DNA of 64,000 nt from Deltaproteobacteria bacterium (GTDB lineage Bacteria; Myxococcota_A; UBA9042; PHBI01), in contig JACKFA010000005.1 of the NCBI GenBank assembly GCA_020632715.1, forward strand, positions 248,001 to 312,000, given 5' to 3'. The notes below the pieces were generated by a model. That model did not search any database and was not told where the DNA came from. It saw nothing but the letters and a program-made list of their open reading frames with translations. Both the position numbers and the translations under genes were made by a program. Below, piece by piece: positions 26,194-33,467 of this stretch; position 1 is the first letter of the stretch; each line of letters begins with the position of its first letter.

Positions 26194-27765
26194 ATGTCAC
26201 TCGCACTCACCCAGCTCGAGGCGCTCCTCCTGAGCGCCGCAACCGGCGACCTCACCCAGCGCCTGCCCGCGAGCGCGTGCGCCGACGACCCCGCGATGGC
26301 CCGCGTCGCGACGGCCCTGAACGCCTTCCTCGACAAGCTCTGGCTCCAGGAGTTCCAGCTCCAGGCGAAGCAGGAGATGCTCGAGAAGGTCGTCGAGATC
26401 CGCACCCGCGAGGTCCACGAGATCCTCGACAACGTGTCGTCCGGCTTCCTGATCGCGCGCCCCGACGGCACGGTGCTCCCGAACTTCTCGCGCTCCTGCG
26501 TCCGGATCTTCGGCCGCGAGGACCTCGAGGGCCAGCCGCTCGCCGCCCTGATGGGCCTCGACGAGCGCGCGCGCGCCAACTTCCAGGCCGCCTGGGACCA
26601 GGTCTTCGCCGACTTCCTCCCGCTCGACCTCTGCCTCGACCAGCTCCCCGCCGACTTCGCGCTCGACGGCCGCAGCTACCGCATGGACGCCTCGCCCATC
26701 ACGGACGCGACGGGGCGGGTCACGAAGCTCTTCGTGACGCTCGGCGACACGACCGAGCTCCGCCAGGTCGAGGCGCAGAACGCCCTCCGCCAGGCCCTCC
26801 TCGAGATCGTGCGCCAGCGGGACGCCTTCCGCGCCTTCCTGAACGAGACGCGCCGCGCGCTCGGCGAGGTGCGCGACGATCCTCGCCAGCTCGCCCTCCG
26901 CGCGGCGCTCCACACCATCAAGGGCAACCTCGGCTGCTTCGGCCTCCACGACCTCGCCGCGCTCGTGCACTCCATGGAGGACGCCGCCGAGATCCGCGTC
27001 GAGGACCTCGACACCCTCGAGGAGACGCTCCGCCGCTTCCTCGCCGCCCACGGCGACGTCGTCGGCATGGGCTACGAGGACGACGGTCAGAGCAGCGTCG
27101 TCGACCTCGAGCGCGTCGTGCCGGTGCTCGAGAGCCTCGCCCACGAGCCGTCCACGCTCCGCCGGCGCCTCGAGATCGACCACTTCCTGACGCACCTCTC
27201 CTGGGTGCCCGCGGGGACGCTCCTCGCGTCGCTGCGCGGCGTCGTGGAGCGGGTCGCCGAGCGGCTCGAGAAGGAGGTCGACCTCGAGATCGGCGGCGAC
27301 GACGTGCTCGTCGACCCGGAGACCATGGGCCCCGTCTTCTCGAGCCTCGTCCACCTCGTCCGGAACAGCCTCGACCACGGCATCGAGGCCACCTGGGAGC
27401 GCGGCGACAAGCCGGCGCGCGGGCAGATCGCCGTGCAGTGCGGCGCGGAGGACGGCGCCTGGGTGGTCCGCGCGCGCGACGACGGCCGCGGCGTCGACGT
27501 CGACGCGCTCGTCGCCCGCGCGGTCGCCGACGGGCTCGTCGACGAGGCCGCCGTGGCGGCCATGGGGCCCGAGGAGAGGCTCCGGCTCATCTTCCTCGAC
27601 CGCCTCACCACGAAGGACGTCGCGACGGCCGAGTCCGGGCGCGGCGTGGGCGCGACGGCGCTCCTGCGCGCGGTCGAGCAGCTCGGCGGGCAGGTGCGCG
27701 TGCGCTCGACCCCCGGCGCCGGCACGGCGTTCACCGTGCGCGTGCCGCGCCCCGCGGCAGGGTGA
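26194..27765 (+). CDS. PAS-HPt-HATPase signalling protein (CheA-like, without CheW or receiver domains)
   Basis: The 523-residue protein begins with a helical segment, followed by a PAS-like domain (~65-190: EILDNVSSGFLIARPDGTVL ... VTLGDTTELR). An HPt domain holds the phosphorylatable His240 in LHTIKGN. A CheA-like dimer/ATPase region follows, with N-box HLVRNSLDHGIE (~386-397), G1 ARDDGRGVD and G2 ESGRGVGATAL. The CheW-like P5 and P2 modules of CheA are absent. It probably autophosphorylates HPt from its own ATPase and passes phosphate to an unlinked regulator. The ATG at 26194 has GGGA upstream; an alternative ATG lies at 26182. It follows the bacteriohemerythrin gene. Confidence 0.8.
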   Translation: MSLALTQLEALLLSAATGDLTQRLPASACADDPAMARVATALNAFLDKLWLQEFQLQAKQEMLEKVVEIRTREVHEILDNVSSGFLIARPDGTVLPNFSRSCVRIFGREDLEGQPLAALMGLDERARANFQAAWDQVFADFLPLDLCLDQLPADFALDGRSYRMDASPITDATGRVTKLFVTLGDTTELRQVEAQNALRQALLEIVRQRDAFRAFLNETRRALGEVRDDPRQLALRAALHTIKGNLGCFGLHDLAALVHSMEDAAEIRVEDLDTLEETLRRFLAAHGDVVGMGYEDDGQSSVVDLERVVPVLESLAHEPSTLRRRLEIDHFLTHLSWVPAGTLLASLRGVVERVAERLEKEVDLEIGGDDVLVDPETMGPVFSSLVHLVRNSLDHGIEATWERGDKPARGQIAVQCGAEDGAWVVRARDDGRGVDVDALVARAVADGLVDEAAVAAMGPEERLRLIFLDRLTTKDVATAESGRGVGATALLRAVEQLGGQVRVRSTPGAGTAFTVRVPRPAAG

Positions 27766-27774
27766 TCCCGGGCG

Positions 27775-28989
27775 CTACGGCGCCACGTCGAGCGTGACCA
27801 TCACCACGCCGTAGGTCGTGTCGACGAGGTGCCCGCGCACGCCGGGCGCGTACAGGACGCGGATCGCGCTCGCGTCGCTCGGCTCCCCCCGGGCGTCCGG
27901 CGGCGTGGGGGCGACCTCGCGCGGGGCTCTTGCCGCGCCGTCCGCCGCCCACACCGCGCGCCCGTCGATCCAGATCCGCGCGACCCCGCCCGCGCCGTGG
28001 TCCGCGAGCCATGACCACGCCGGCGCGCCGGCGGATGGCGCCTCCTCGACGCGCGCGTCGTGGCACGCGTCGAGGCGGACGCCCTCGGCGAGCGCGGCGA
28101 TCCGGCGCGTCGCCTCGGCCGGCCGCCCAGGCGCGAGCGCGAGCACCGGCACGCGCCGGCCCGTCACGAAGTCGATCCGCTGCACCTCGAGCCCCGCCTC
28201 GGGGTACGGCGGGTCGCTCCCGGCGTCCTCGACCGCCTCGACGACGTAGGCCGCCGTGGTGGTGAAGCCGAGGCACCAGCGCGAGGGCTCGAGGCCGCTC
28301 CCGCTCACGCGCTCGACGGCGAGCGGCGGGGCGGGGGCGCGACGGCCAACGGGCGGCGCCGGATCGTCGGGCGGACGCAGGCCGTTGCTGCGGCGCGGGC
28401 GCGCCTGGATGGGGAGGCTCAGGGTTCGCCCGGCCGGCGCCGTGACGGTCACCTCCGCCTCCGCGGGCTCCCCGAGCTCCGGCGCGCCGCGGCACCAGGC
28501 CGCGTCGGCCGCGACCCAGAAGACGCGGCACGCGCGCCCCCCGGCGACCGCTCGGTCGTCGAGGCGGGCGCCCGCGGCGTAGCCGACGTCGAGTAGCAGG
28601 CTCACGCCGTCCTCCTCGGCCACGCGGCGGCGGACGCGCGCGGCGAGCGTGCGCGCTGGCTCGGGGGGCGGCGGGAGGAAGACGACCTCGTCGCGGCTCC
28701 GGCGCTGCGCGTCGTGGTCGATGGAGGCGAGGACGCAGCGCGAGCGGAAGGCGTAGACCTCGATGACGCGGCACGGCCCGCTCGCGGTCTGGCCGATGTC
28801 GCCGACGACGACGCCGTGGTCGGCCCCGCGGTCGACGACGACGAGGATCCCCGCGCGGCTCCCGTAGTAGGTGATGGCGCGGCCGCGGATCTCCGCGGGC
28901 GCCGCGGCGGCCGAGGTCCCGAGGAGCGCGAGGAGCAGCGCGGCGGCGACGCGGCGCGGCAGGTCGAGAAGGTTCGGGGCGACGTGCAC
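27775..28989 (-). CDS. Secreted protein, paralogue of the upstream-encoded 413-residue protein
   Basis: The 404-residue protein is predicted from GTG 28989, with GGAGG four bases upstream, and has a signal peptide ending SAAAAPA. It parallels the neighbouring protein (29058-30299) throughout: a small beta-barrel-like N-terminal region (VVVDRGADHGVVVGDIG ... EVYAFRSRCVLASID), an Arg-rich middle, the WCLGF segment, an ADHGxGxVxxIWIxxxxVWA stretch and RVLYAPGVRGHLVDT near the end. I recognise no family. The N-terminal pattern recalls FlgT-C or SH3-like folds, which is speculative. It is the last gene of a minus-strand unit led by a sensor histidine kinase. Confidence 0.75.
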   Translation of the reverse strand: MHVAPNLLDLPRRVAAALLLALLGTSAAAAPAEIRGRAITYYGSRAGILVVVDRGADHGVVVGDIGQTASGPCRVIEVYAFRSRCVLASIDHDAQRRSRDEVVFLPPPPEPARTLAARVRRRVAEEDGVSLLLDVGYAAGARLDDRAVAGGRACRVFWVAADAAWCRGAPELGEPAEAEVTVTAPAGRTLSLPIQARPRRSNGLRPPDDPAPPVGRRAPAPPLAVERVSGSGLEPSRWCLGFTTTAAYVVEAVEDAGSDPPYPEAGLEVQRIDFVTGRRVPVLALAPGRPAEATRRIAALAEGVRLDACHDARVEEAPSAGAPAWSWLADHGAGGVARIWIDGRAVWAADGAARAPREVAPTPPDARGEPSDASAIRVLYAPGVRGHLVDTTYGVVMVTLDVAP

Positions 28990-29057
28990 GGGACCTCCGG
29001 GGGGCGACGCCTCGAGGGACGCGCGCGGGGCGGGATCTCGAAGCGCCGGCGAGCTCG

Positions 29058-30299
29058 CTACTCGTCGAGGACGACCAGGAACGGAACCGGCCCTTCGGAC
29101 GTCTCGGCCACGTGCCAGGGCTCCCCTGGGACGTACAAAACGCGCCGGAGCGTCGCCGGCTCGCCGTCGGCCACCGGCAGCGCCCCGACCTGGCGCGGCG
29201 TGGCGCCCGCCCCCGCCCGCGCCCAGATCGTCGTGTCCTGCTCGACCCAGATCGTGACGACCCGCCCGTCGCCGTGGTCCGCGCTCCAGACCTGGCCGTT
29301 GTCGGTCCCCGCGGCGCCGCCGCCCGCCGGGACGGCCGTCATCGCGCTCGACGCGCGGTGGCACGCGAGGAGGCGCCGCTCGGCCCGGAGCGTGTCGAGC
29401 CGCGCCATCGCCGCCTCGGGCTGGGCCGGCTCGAGCGTCGCGAGCGTCGCCACCGGTCCGCCGCGGAACGGCACGCGCGTGACGACGAGGGTGGCCTCCG
29501 GGATGCTCGGCGTCTCCGAGGGCTCGGCGCGCAGCACGAAGTAGGCGGCGTCGGCGTCGAAGCCCAGGCACTCGCGCGAGGCGCGGAGGCCCACGCCGCG
29601 GACGCGCACGACGTCGACGTGGCGGGCGGGCGCGCGCACGCCCGGCTCGGGGAGCGCGTCATCTACGGGGATCGTCGGCGTGTCGCGGGTGTGCCACGGG
29701 ATCGGGAAGGGCGTGTGGTGGCCGGCCGCCGCGCGGACGGTCACGCGCGCGGTGCCCGTGGCCTCGAGCCGCGAGTCGCCGGCGCACCAGGTTGTCGTGT
29801 CGTCGACGATCTCCGCGCGGCAGCGGCCGCTCGGCAGCTCCGCGGCGTCGCCCGGGCGCACGCCGTCGGTGAAGCCCACCCTGAGGAGCACGCTCGCGCC
29901 GGGCTCCTCGGCGACGCGGGCGGCGACGAGCGCGTCGAGCACGCGGCCGGGGCCCGGCGGCGCCAGGTCGAAGAGGACGGTGTGCTGCTGCTTTCGCATC
30001 GCCGTCTGGTCGTCCACGCGGAGGAGGCCCTTCGAGCGGAACGGGTAGACCTCGACGAGCTCGCAGAGGCCGACGGCCGCGTACCCCACCTGGCCGACGC
30101 GGAGCCCCGCGCGCGCGCCCTTGTTGACGATGACGTAGGTCCGCGAGCCCGCCGGGAAGTAGTTGACGATCCCGCCGCGGACGAAGGCGGGCGCGGGCTC
30201 GTGGGGCGGTGGGGCGGGGTCCGGCGGGGCCGCGCCGGCGCCGACGGCGGCGAGGACCGCGACGAGCAGCAGGCCGAGCGGGCGCCCCGCCGCGCTCAT
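29058..30299 (-). CDS. Secreted protein coupled to sensor kinase gene
   Basis: The 413-residue protein has a signal peptide (GLLLVAVLAAVGAGA). Its ATG overlaps the stop of the kinase gene as ATGA, so it is probably translated with the kinase. It shares with its downstream paralogue an N-terminal beta-rich unit (VIVNKGARAGLRVGQVG ... EVYPFRSKGLLRVDD), a CLGFDADAAYFV segment, SADHGDGRVVTIWVEQDTTIWA, and the RVLYVPGEPWHVAET block. There is no enzyme signature. A periplasmic or surface partner that conveys a stimulus to the kinase is one hypothesis. However, the kinase has no obvious periplasmic domain. Confidence 0.75.
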   Translation of the reverse strand: MSAAGRPLGLLLVAVLAAVGAGAAPPDPAPPPHEPAPAFVRGGIVNYFPAGSRTYVIVNKGARAGLRVGQVGYAAVGLCELVEVYPFRSKGLLRVDDQTAMRKQQHTVLFDLAPPGPGRVLDALVAARVAEEPGASVLLRVGFTDGVRPGDAAELPSGRCRAEIVDDTTTWCAGDSRLEATGTARVTVRAAAGHHTPFPIPWHTRDTPTIPVDDALPEPGVRAPARHVDVVRVRGVGLRASRECLGFDADAAYFVLRAEPSETPSIPEATLVVTRVPFRGGPVATLATLEPAQPEAAMARLDTLRAERRLLACHRASSAMTAVPAGGGAAGTDNGQVWSADHGDGRVVTIWVEQDTTIWARAGAGATPRQVGALPVADGEPATLRRVLYVPGEPWHVAETSEGPVPFLVVLDE

Positions 30300-32917
30300 C
30301 GCTTGGGCCACGTGAACGTGAACGTCGCGCCCTCGCCGGGGGCCGACGTGACCCAGACGCGCCCGTCGCGCTGCTCGACGAGCTTCTTCACGACCGCGAG
30401 GCCGATCCCGGAGCTCTCCTTGTCCGACGTGGCGCCGAGCTTGTGGAAGATGGCCCAGATCCGGTCCTGGTGCTGCTCCGGGATCCCGGGCCCGTTGTCG
30501 CTCACGGCGAACTCCCAGGCGGCGCCTGCGTCGCGCGCCGTCACGCGGACGACGGCGTCCTCCCGCTTCGCGTACTTGAGGGCGTTGCCGACCAGGTTCA
30601 TCAGCACCTGCTGGAGCGGCACGCGCTGCGTCGTGAGCGTCGGCATGTCGCCGACCTCCACCGTCGCGCCCGAAGGCGGCGCGAGCAGCTCGATCGCCTC
30701 GGCGAGGAGCGCCGCGACGTCGACCTCCTCGGGGGGCTCGCCCTCGTGCCCGGCGCGCGCGTAGCGCAGCATGCCGTCGATGAGCCCCTCCATGCGCTCG
30801 ACGCGACCGCGCATGAGCCCGAGCTGGCGGCGCGTGTCCGGCGTCATCACGGGGTCGAGGTCCTCCTCGATCCAGGCGGCGAGGTTGCCGATCCCGCGCA
30901 GCGGCGCCCGCAGATCGTGCGACGCGACGTAGGCGAACTGCGACAGATCCGCGTTCGTGCGCTCGAGCGCGCGCACGAGGCGCTCCCGCTCCGTGAAGAG
31001 GCGCGACGTCTCGATGGCCACGCTCGCGCGCCGCGCGAGCTCCTCGGCGACGGCGAGGTCGTCGTGGTCGTACACGCGCCCCGGCCGGCTCGACACGAGC
31101 GACATCGTGCCGACCACGTCCGCGCCGATCTTGAGCGGCATGAGCATCACCGAGCGCACCTCGAGCGCCGCGATCAGCTCCCGCTGGACGGGATCGGTGT
31201 GGTACCGGTCCATGAGCGCGTCGTCGACGACCGGCACGTGGAGGGCCTTCCCGGTCGCCATGACCTGCTCGACGCCCCGCCGGGAGCGCCGCGACTCCGG
31301 GTAGCGCGCCTGGAGCTGGCTCGCGACCGCCGCCTTCGCGGCGTCGTGGTGGACGACCTCGCGCCACGCGGCGAAGTTGCCCATCGCCGGGAGCTCGATG
31401 ATGCACCAGTCCGCGAGCGTCGGGACCGCGAGGCGCGCGACCTCGGCGAGCGTCTTCTCGTAGTCGATGGACGCCGCGAGGCGCTCGGCCGCCTCGGCGA
31501 GGAGCCGCTGGTGCTCGTCGGCGCGCCGGCGCGCCGTGATGTCGCGGAGGTAGGCCGTCGCGAAGCGCGCTCCCGGCACGTCGAGCGGGAGCACGGCGAT
31601 CTCGATGGGGAACTCCTCGCCGCCCTTCCGGACCGCGGTGATCTCGATGCGCCGCCCGAGGATGGCGCCCTCCCCCGTGACGAGCCAGCGCGCCATGCCG
31701 GCGCGGTGCGCGGCGCGGTGCTGGGGCGGCACGATGAGGTCCGCCATGTCCTGCCCGAGCACCTCGGCGCGGCGGTAGCCGAAGGTCCGCTCGGCCGCCG
31801 GGTTGAACTCGATGACGCGGCCCTCGGCGTCCGACGTGATGACGCAGTCGAGCGCCGCCCCGACGACCGAGGCCGTCAGCGCCTCGCTGAAGGCCACGGC
31901 CTCGAGGGCGCGGTGGCGCGCGATGAACTGACCGATCTGGCTCCCGACGGAGTCGAGCGTCGCGAGGAGCTCGGCGTCGGGCGCCTGGGAGGCGGTCGTG
32001 AAGAACTCGAGCACGCAGACGAGCTCGCCGAGGTGGGTGACCGGGAAGGCGAAGGCGGCGCGGAGCTCGTGCGCGGCGGCGTCGGCGGCGCGCGTGAAGC
32101 CGGGCTCGGAGACCGGATCGGGGACCCAGATGGGGCGGCTCTCCGCCCAGACGCGGCCGGGGAGGCCGACGCCCCGCGGGTAGCGGTGCTCGCGCGTGGC
32201 GCGCTCGAACGCGCGGAAGGCGGCGGCGTCGGCGGTCCAGACGGTGCCGCAGCGGAGCGCCGCGCCCGTCTCGTCGACGAGCCACTGCGCGCCGAAGGCC
32301 CACCCGAGGCTCGCGGCGATCTCCTCGACGAGGCGCGGGAGGGCGGCCGCGACGGAGTCGGCCTCGGCGAGGACCGAGGTCACGGCGTAGCGGAGGGCGA
32401 GGCGGCGCGAGGGGAGGCCGCTCGCGTCCTCGTCGACGCGGAGGCGGGTCACGTCGACGAAGACGGTCAGGGCGCCGGCGAAGGCGCCGTCCGCGGCGAG
32501 GAGCGGCGCGCTGCTCGCGACGAGGGTCGCGTGGGTGCCGTCGAAGCGCTGGATGTGGACCTCGCGCGGCGGGAGCGGGCGGCGCTCGGCGAGCACCTGC
32601 GCCATGGCCCAGTCCTCGGCGGCGAAGGGGCGCCCGTCGGTGTGGAAGGCGCGGTAGACGCCCCACTCGGCGACGCTGCCCGGGGTGGCGCGGCCCGCCC
32701 AGATGGCGGTGGCGGCCGGGTTCTGGCGGAGGAAGCGCCCGTCGGCGTCGCAGACGAGGATCCCGAAGGGGCACTGCTCGATGACGGCGTCGGCGAGGCG
32801 CTGGTCGTCGCTCAGGAGCGCCGTCAGACGCCGCACGTCGGCCTCGAGCGCGGCCACGGCGGCGCGCGCGGCGGACTCATCGGCGCTGGGTGCCCGGACG
32901 TCGTCGGTCACCGTCAT
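30296..32917 (-). CDS. PAS/GAF hybrid-input sensor histidine kinase
   Basis: The 873-residue protein has, in order, a PAS domain (~45-170), a GAF domain (~190-350), a PAS domain (~355-480: CVITSDAEGRVIEFNPAAERTFGYRRAEVLGQ), a GAF domain (~500-640), a HisKA domain with phosphoacceptor His667 in ASHDLRAPLRG, and a HATPase domain (NLVGNALKYAK, SDNGPGIPE, SSGIGLAVVKKLVE). No transmembrane helix is evident, so it is probably a cytoplasmic phytochrome-like kinase. No cognate response regulator is adjacent. The start ATG 32917 precedes a short linker. The stop overlaps the next gene, tying it to a secreted protein. Confidence 0.9.
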   Translation of the reverse strand: MTVTDDVRAPSADESAARAAVAALEADVRRLTALLSDDQRLADAVIEQCPFGILVCDADGRFLRQNPAATAIWAGRATPGSVAEWGVYRAFHTDGRPFAAEDWAMAQVLAERRPLPPREVHIQRFDGTHATLVASSAPLLAADGAFAGALTVFVDVTRLRVDEDASGLPSRRLALRYAVTSVLAEADSVAAALPRLVEEIAASLGWAFGAQWLVDETGAALRCGTVWTADAAAFRAFERATREHRYPRGVGLPGRVWAESRPIWVPDPVSEPGFTRAADAAAHELRAAFAFPVTHLGELVCVLEFFTTASQAPDAELLATLDSVGSQIGQFIARHRALEAVAFSEALTASVVGAALDCVITSDAEGRVIEFNPAAERTFGYRRAEVLGQDMADLIVPPQHRAAHRAGMARWLVTGEGAILGRRIEITAVRKGGEEFPIEIAVLPLDVPGARFATAYLRDITARRRADEHQRLLAEAAERLAASIDYEKTLAEVARLAVPTLADWCIIELPAMGNFAAWREVVHHDAAKAAVASQLQARYPESRRSRRGVEQVMATGKALHVPVVDDALMDRYHTDPVQRELIAALEVRSVMLMPLKIGADVVGTMSLVSSRPGRVYDHDDLAVAEELARRASVAIETSRLFTERERLVRALERTNADLSQFAYVASHDLRAPLRGIGNLAAWIEEDLDPVMTPDTRRQLGLMRGRVERMEGLIDGMLRYARAGHEGEPPEEVDVAALLAEAIELLAPPSGATVEVGDMPTLTTQRVPLQQVLMNLVGNALKYAKREDAVVRVTARDAGAAWEFAVSDNGPGIPEQHQDRIWAIFHKLGATSDKESSGIGLAVVKKLVEQRDGRVWVTSAPGEGATFTFTWPKR

Positions 32918-33035
32918 CACGTGGGGTCTCGGGGAGTCGGGGACCGGGCGGTCGAGGCGGCGAGCACCCGGTGTGCGGGCAAAATAGCACGGCGCGGACA
33001 CCCGACGCCACGGAGAACGGGCGCGCGGACGCCGA

Positions 33036-33368
33036 TTACAGGCTGATGCAGACCTCTCCCGACTCACCGAGCAGCGGCATCCACACCGTCGAGGAGAAGA
33101 CGGTGCCGTCGGGGAAGCGGGCCTCGATGGCGAGCCGGCAGCCGCCGTCCCAGTCGACGACCATGTCGAGCACGAGATGGAGCGCGCGCGCGTCGCCGAC
33201 GGGCGGCCGGCGCTCGTCGCGCCGCATGTCGCAGACCGAGGGCGACTCGGCCGCGTCCGTGAGGACGACCCTGGCATCGCTGTAGCTCAGCTGGCGAGCC
33301 GTCAGCGTGACGGCCCCGAACGACGCGAGGCCGGTGGTGGCGGCGGAGACGCCGTTGACGGGGGTCAC
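33036..33368 (-). CDS. Hypothetical small protein
   Basis: A 110-codon frame from GTG 33368 encodes alternating beta-type sequence (FGAVTLTARQLSY, RALHLVLDMVVDWDGGCRLAIEARF, TVFSSTVWMPLLG). It has a natural amino-acid mix and high GC at third positions, and no competing gene overlaps. No good ribosome binding site precedes it and no family is recognised. It could be a small cytoplasmic protein with two Cys, or the start may lie elsewhere. It is divergent from the metallopeptidase gene and directed toward the histidine kinase. Confidence 0.45.
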   Translation of the reverse strand: MTPVNGVSAATTGLASFGAVTLTARQLSYSDARVVLTDAAESPSVCDMRRDERRPPVGDARALHLVLDMVVDWDGGCRLAIEARFPDGTVFSSTVWMPLLGESGEVCISL

Positions 33369-33467
33369 CGTGTCGGGGGCCGCCGAGGTGGTGCCGCCCC
33401 CGGTGTTGGCCCCTCTCGCGCCGCTCGGTGGTCGACGCGCGGCGCGTCCGGTGTCAGGCTCGGCGCC

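Noticed and set aside
33278..33320. tRNA-like string GTAGCTCAGCTGGCGAGCC resembling a tRNA D-arm
   Set aside because: No acceptor stem, anticodon arm or T-arm (GTTCGA) can be formed around it, and it lies inside a plausible minus-strand frame.
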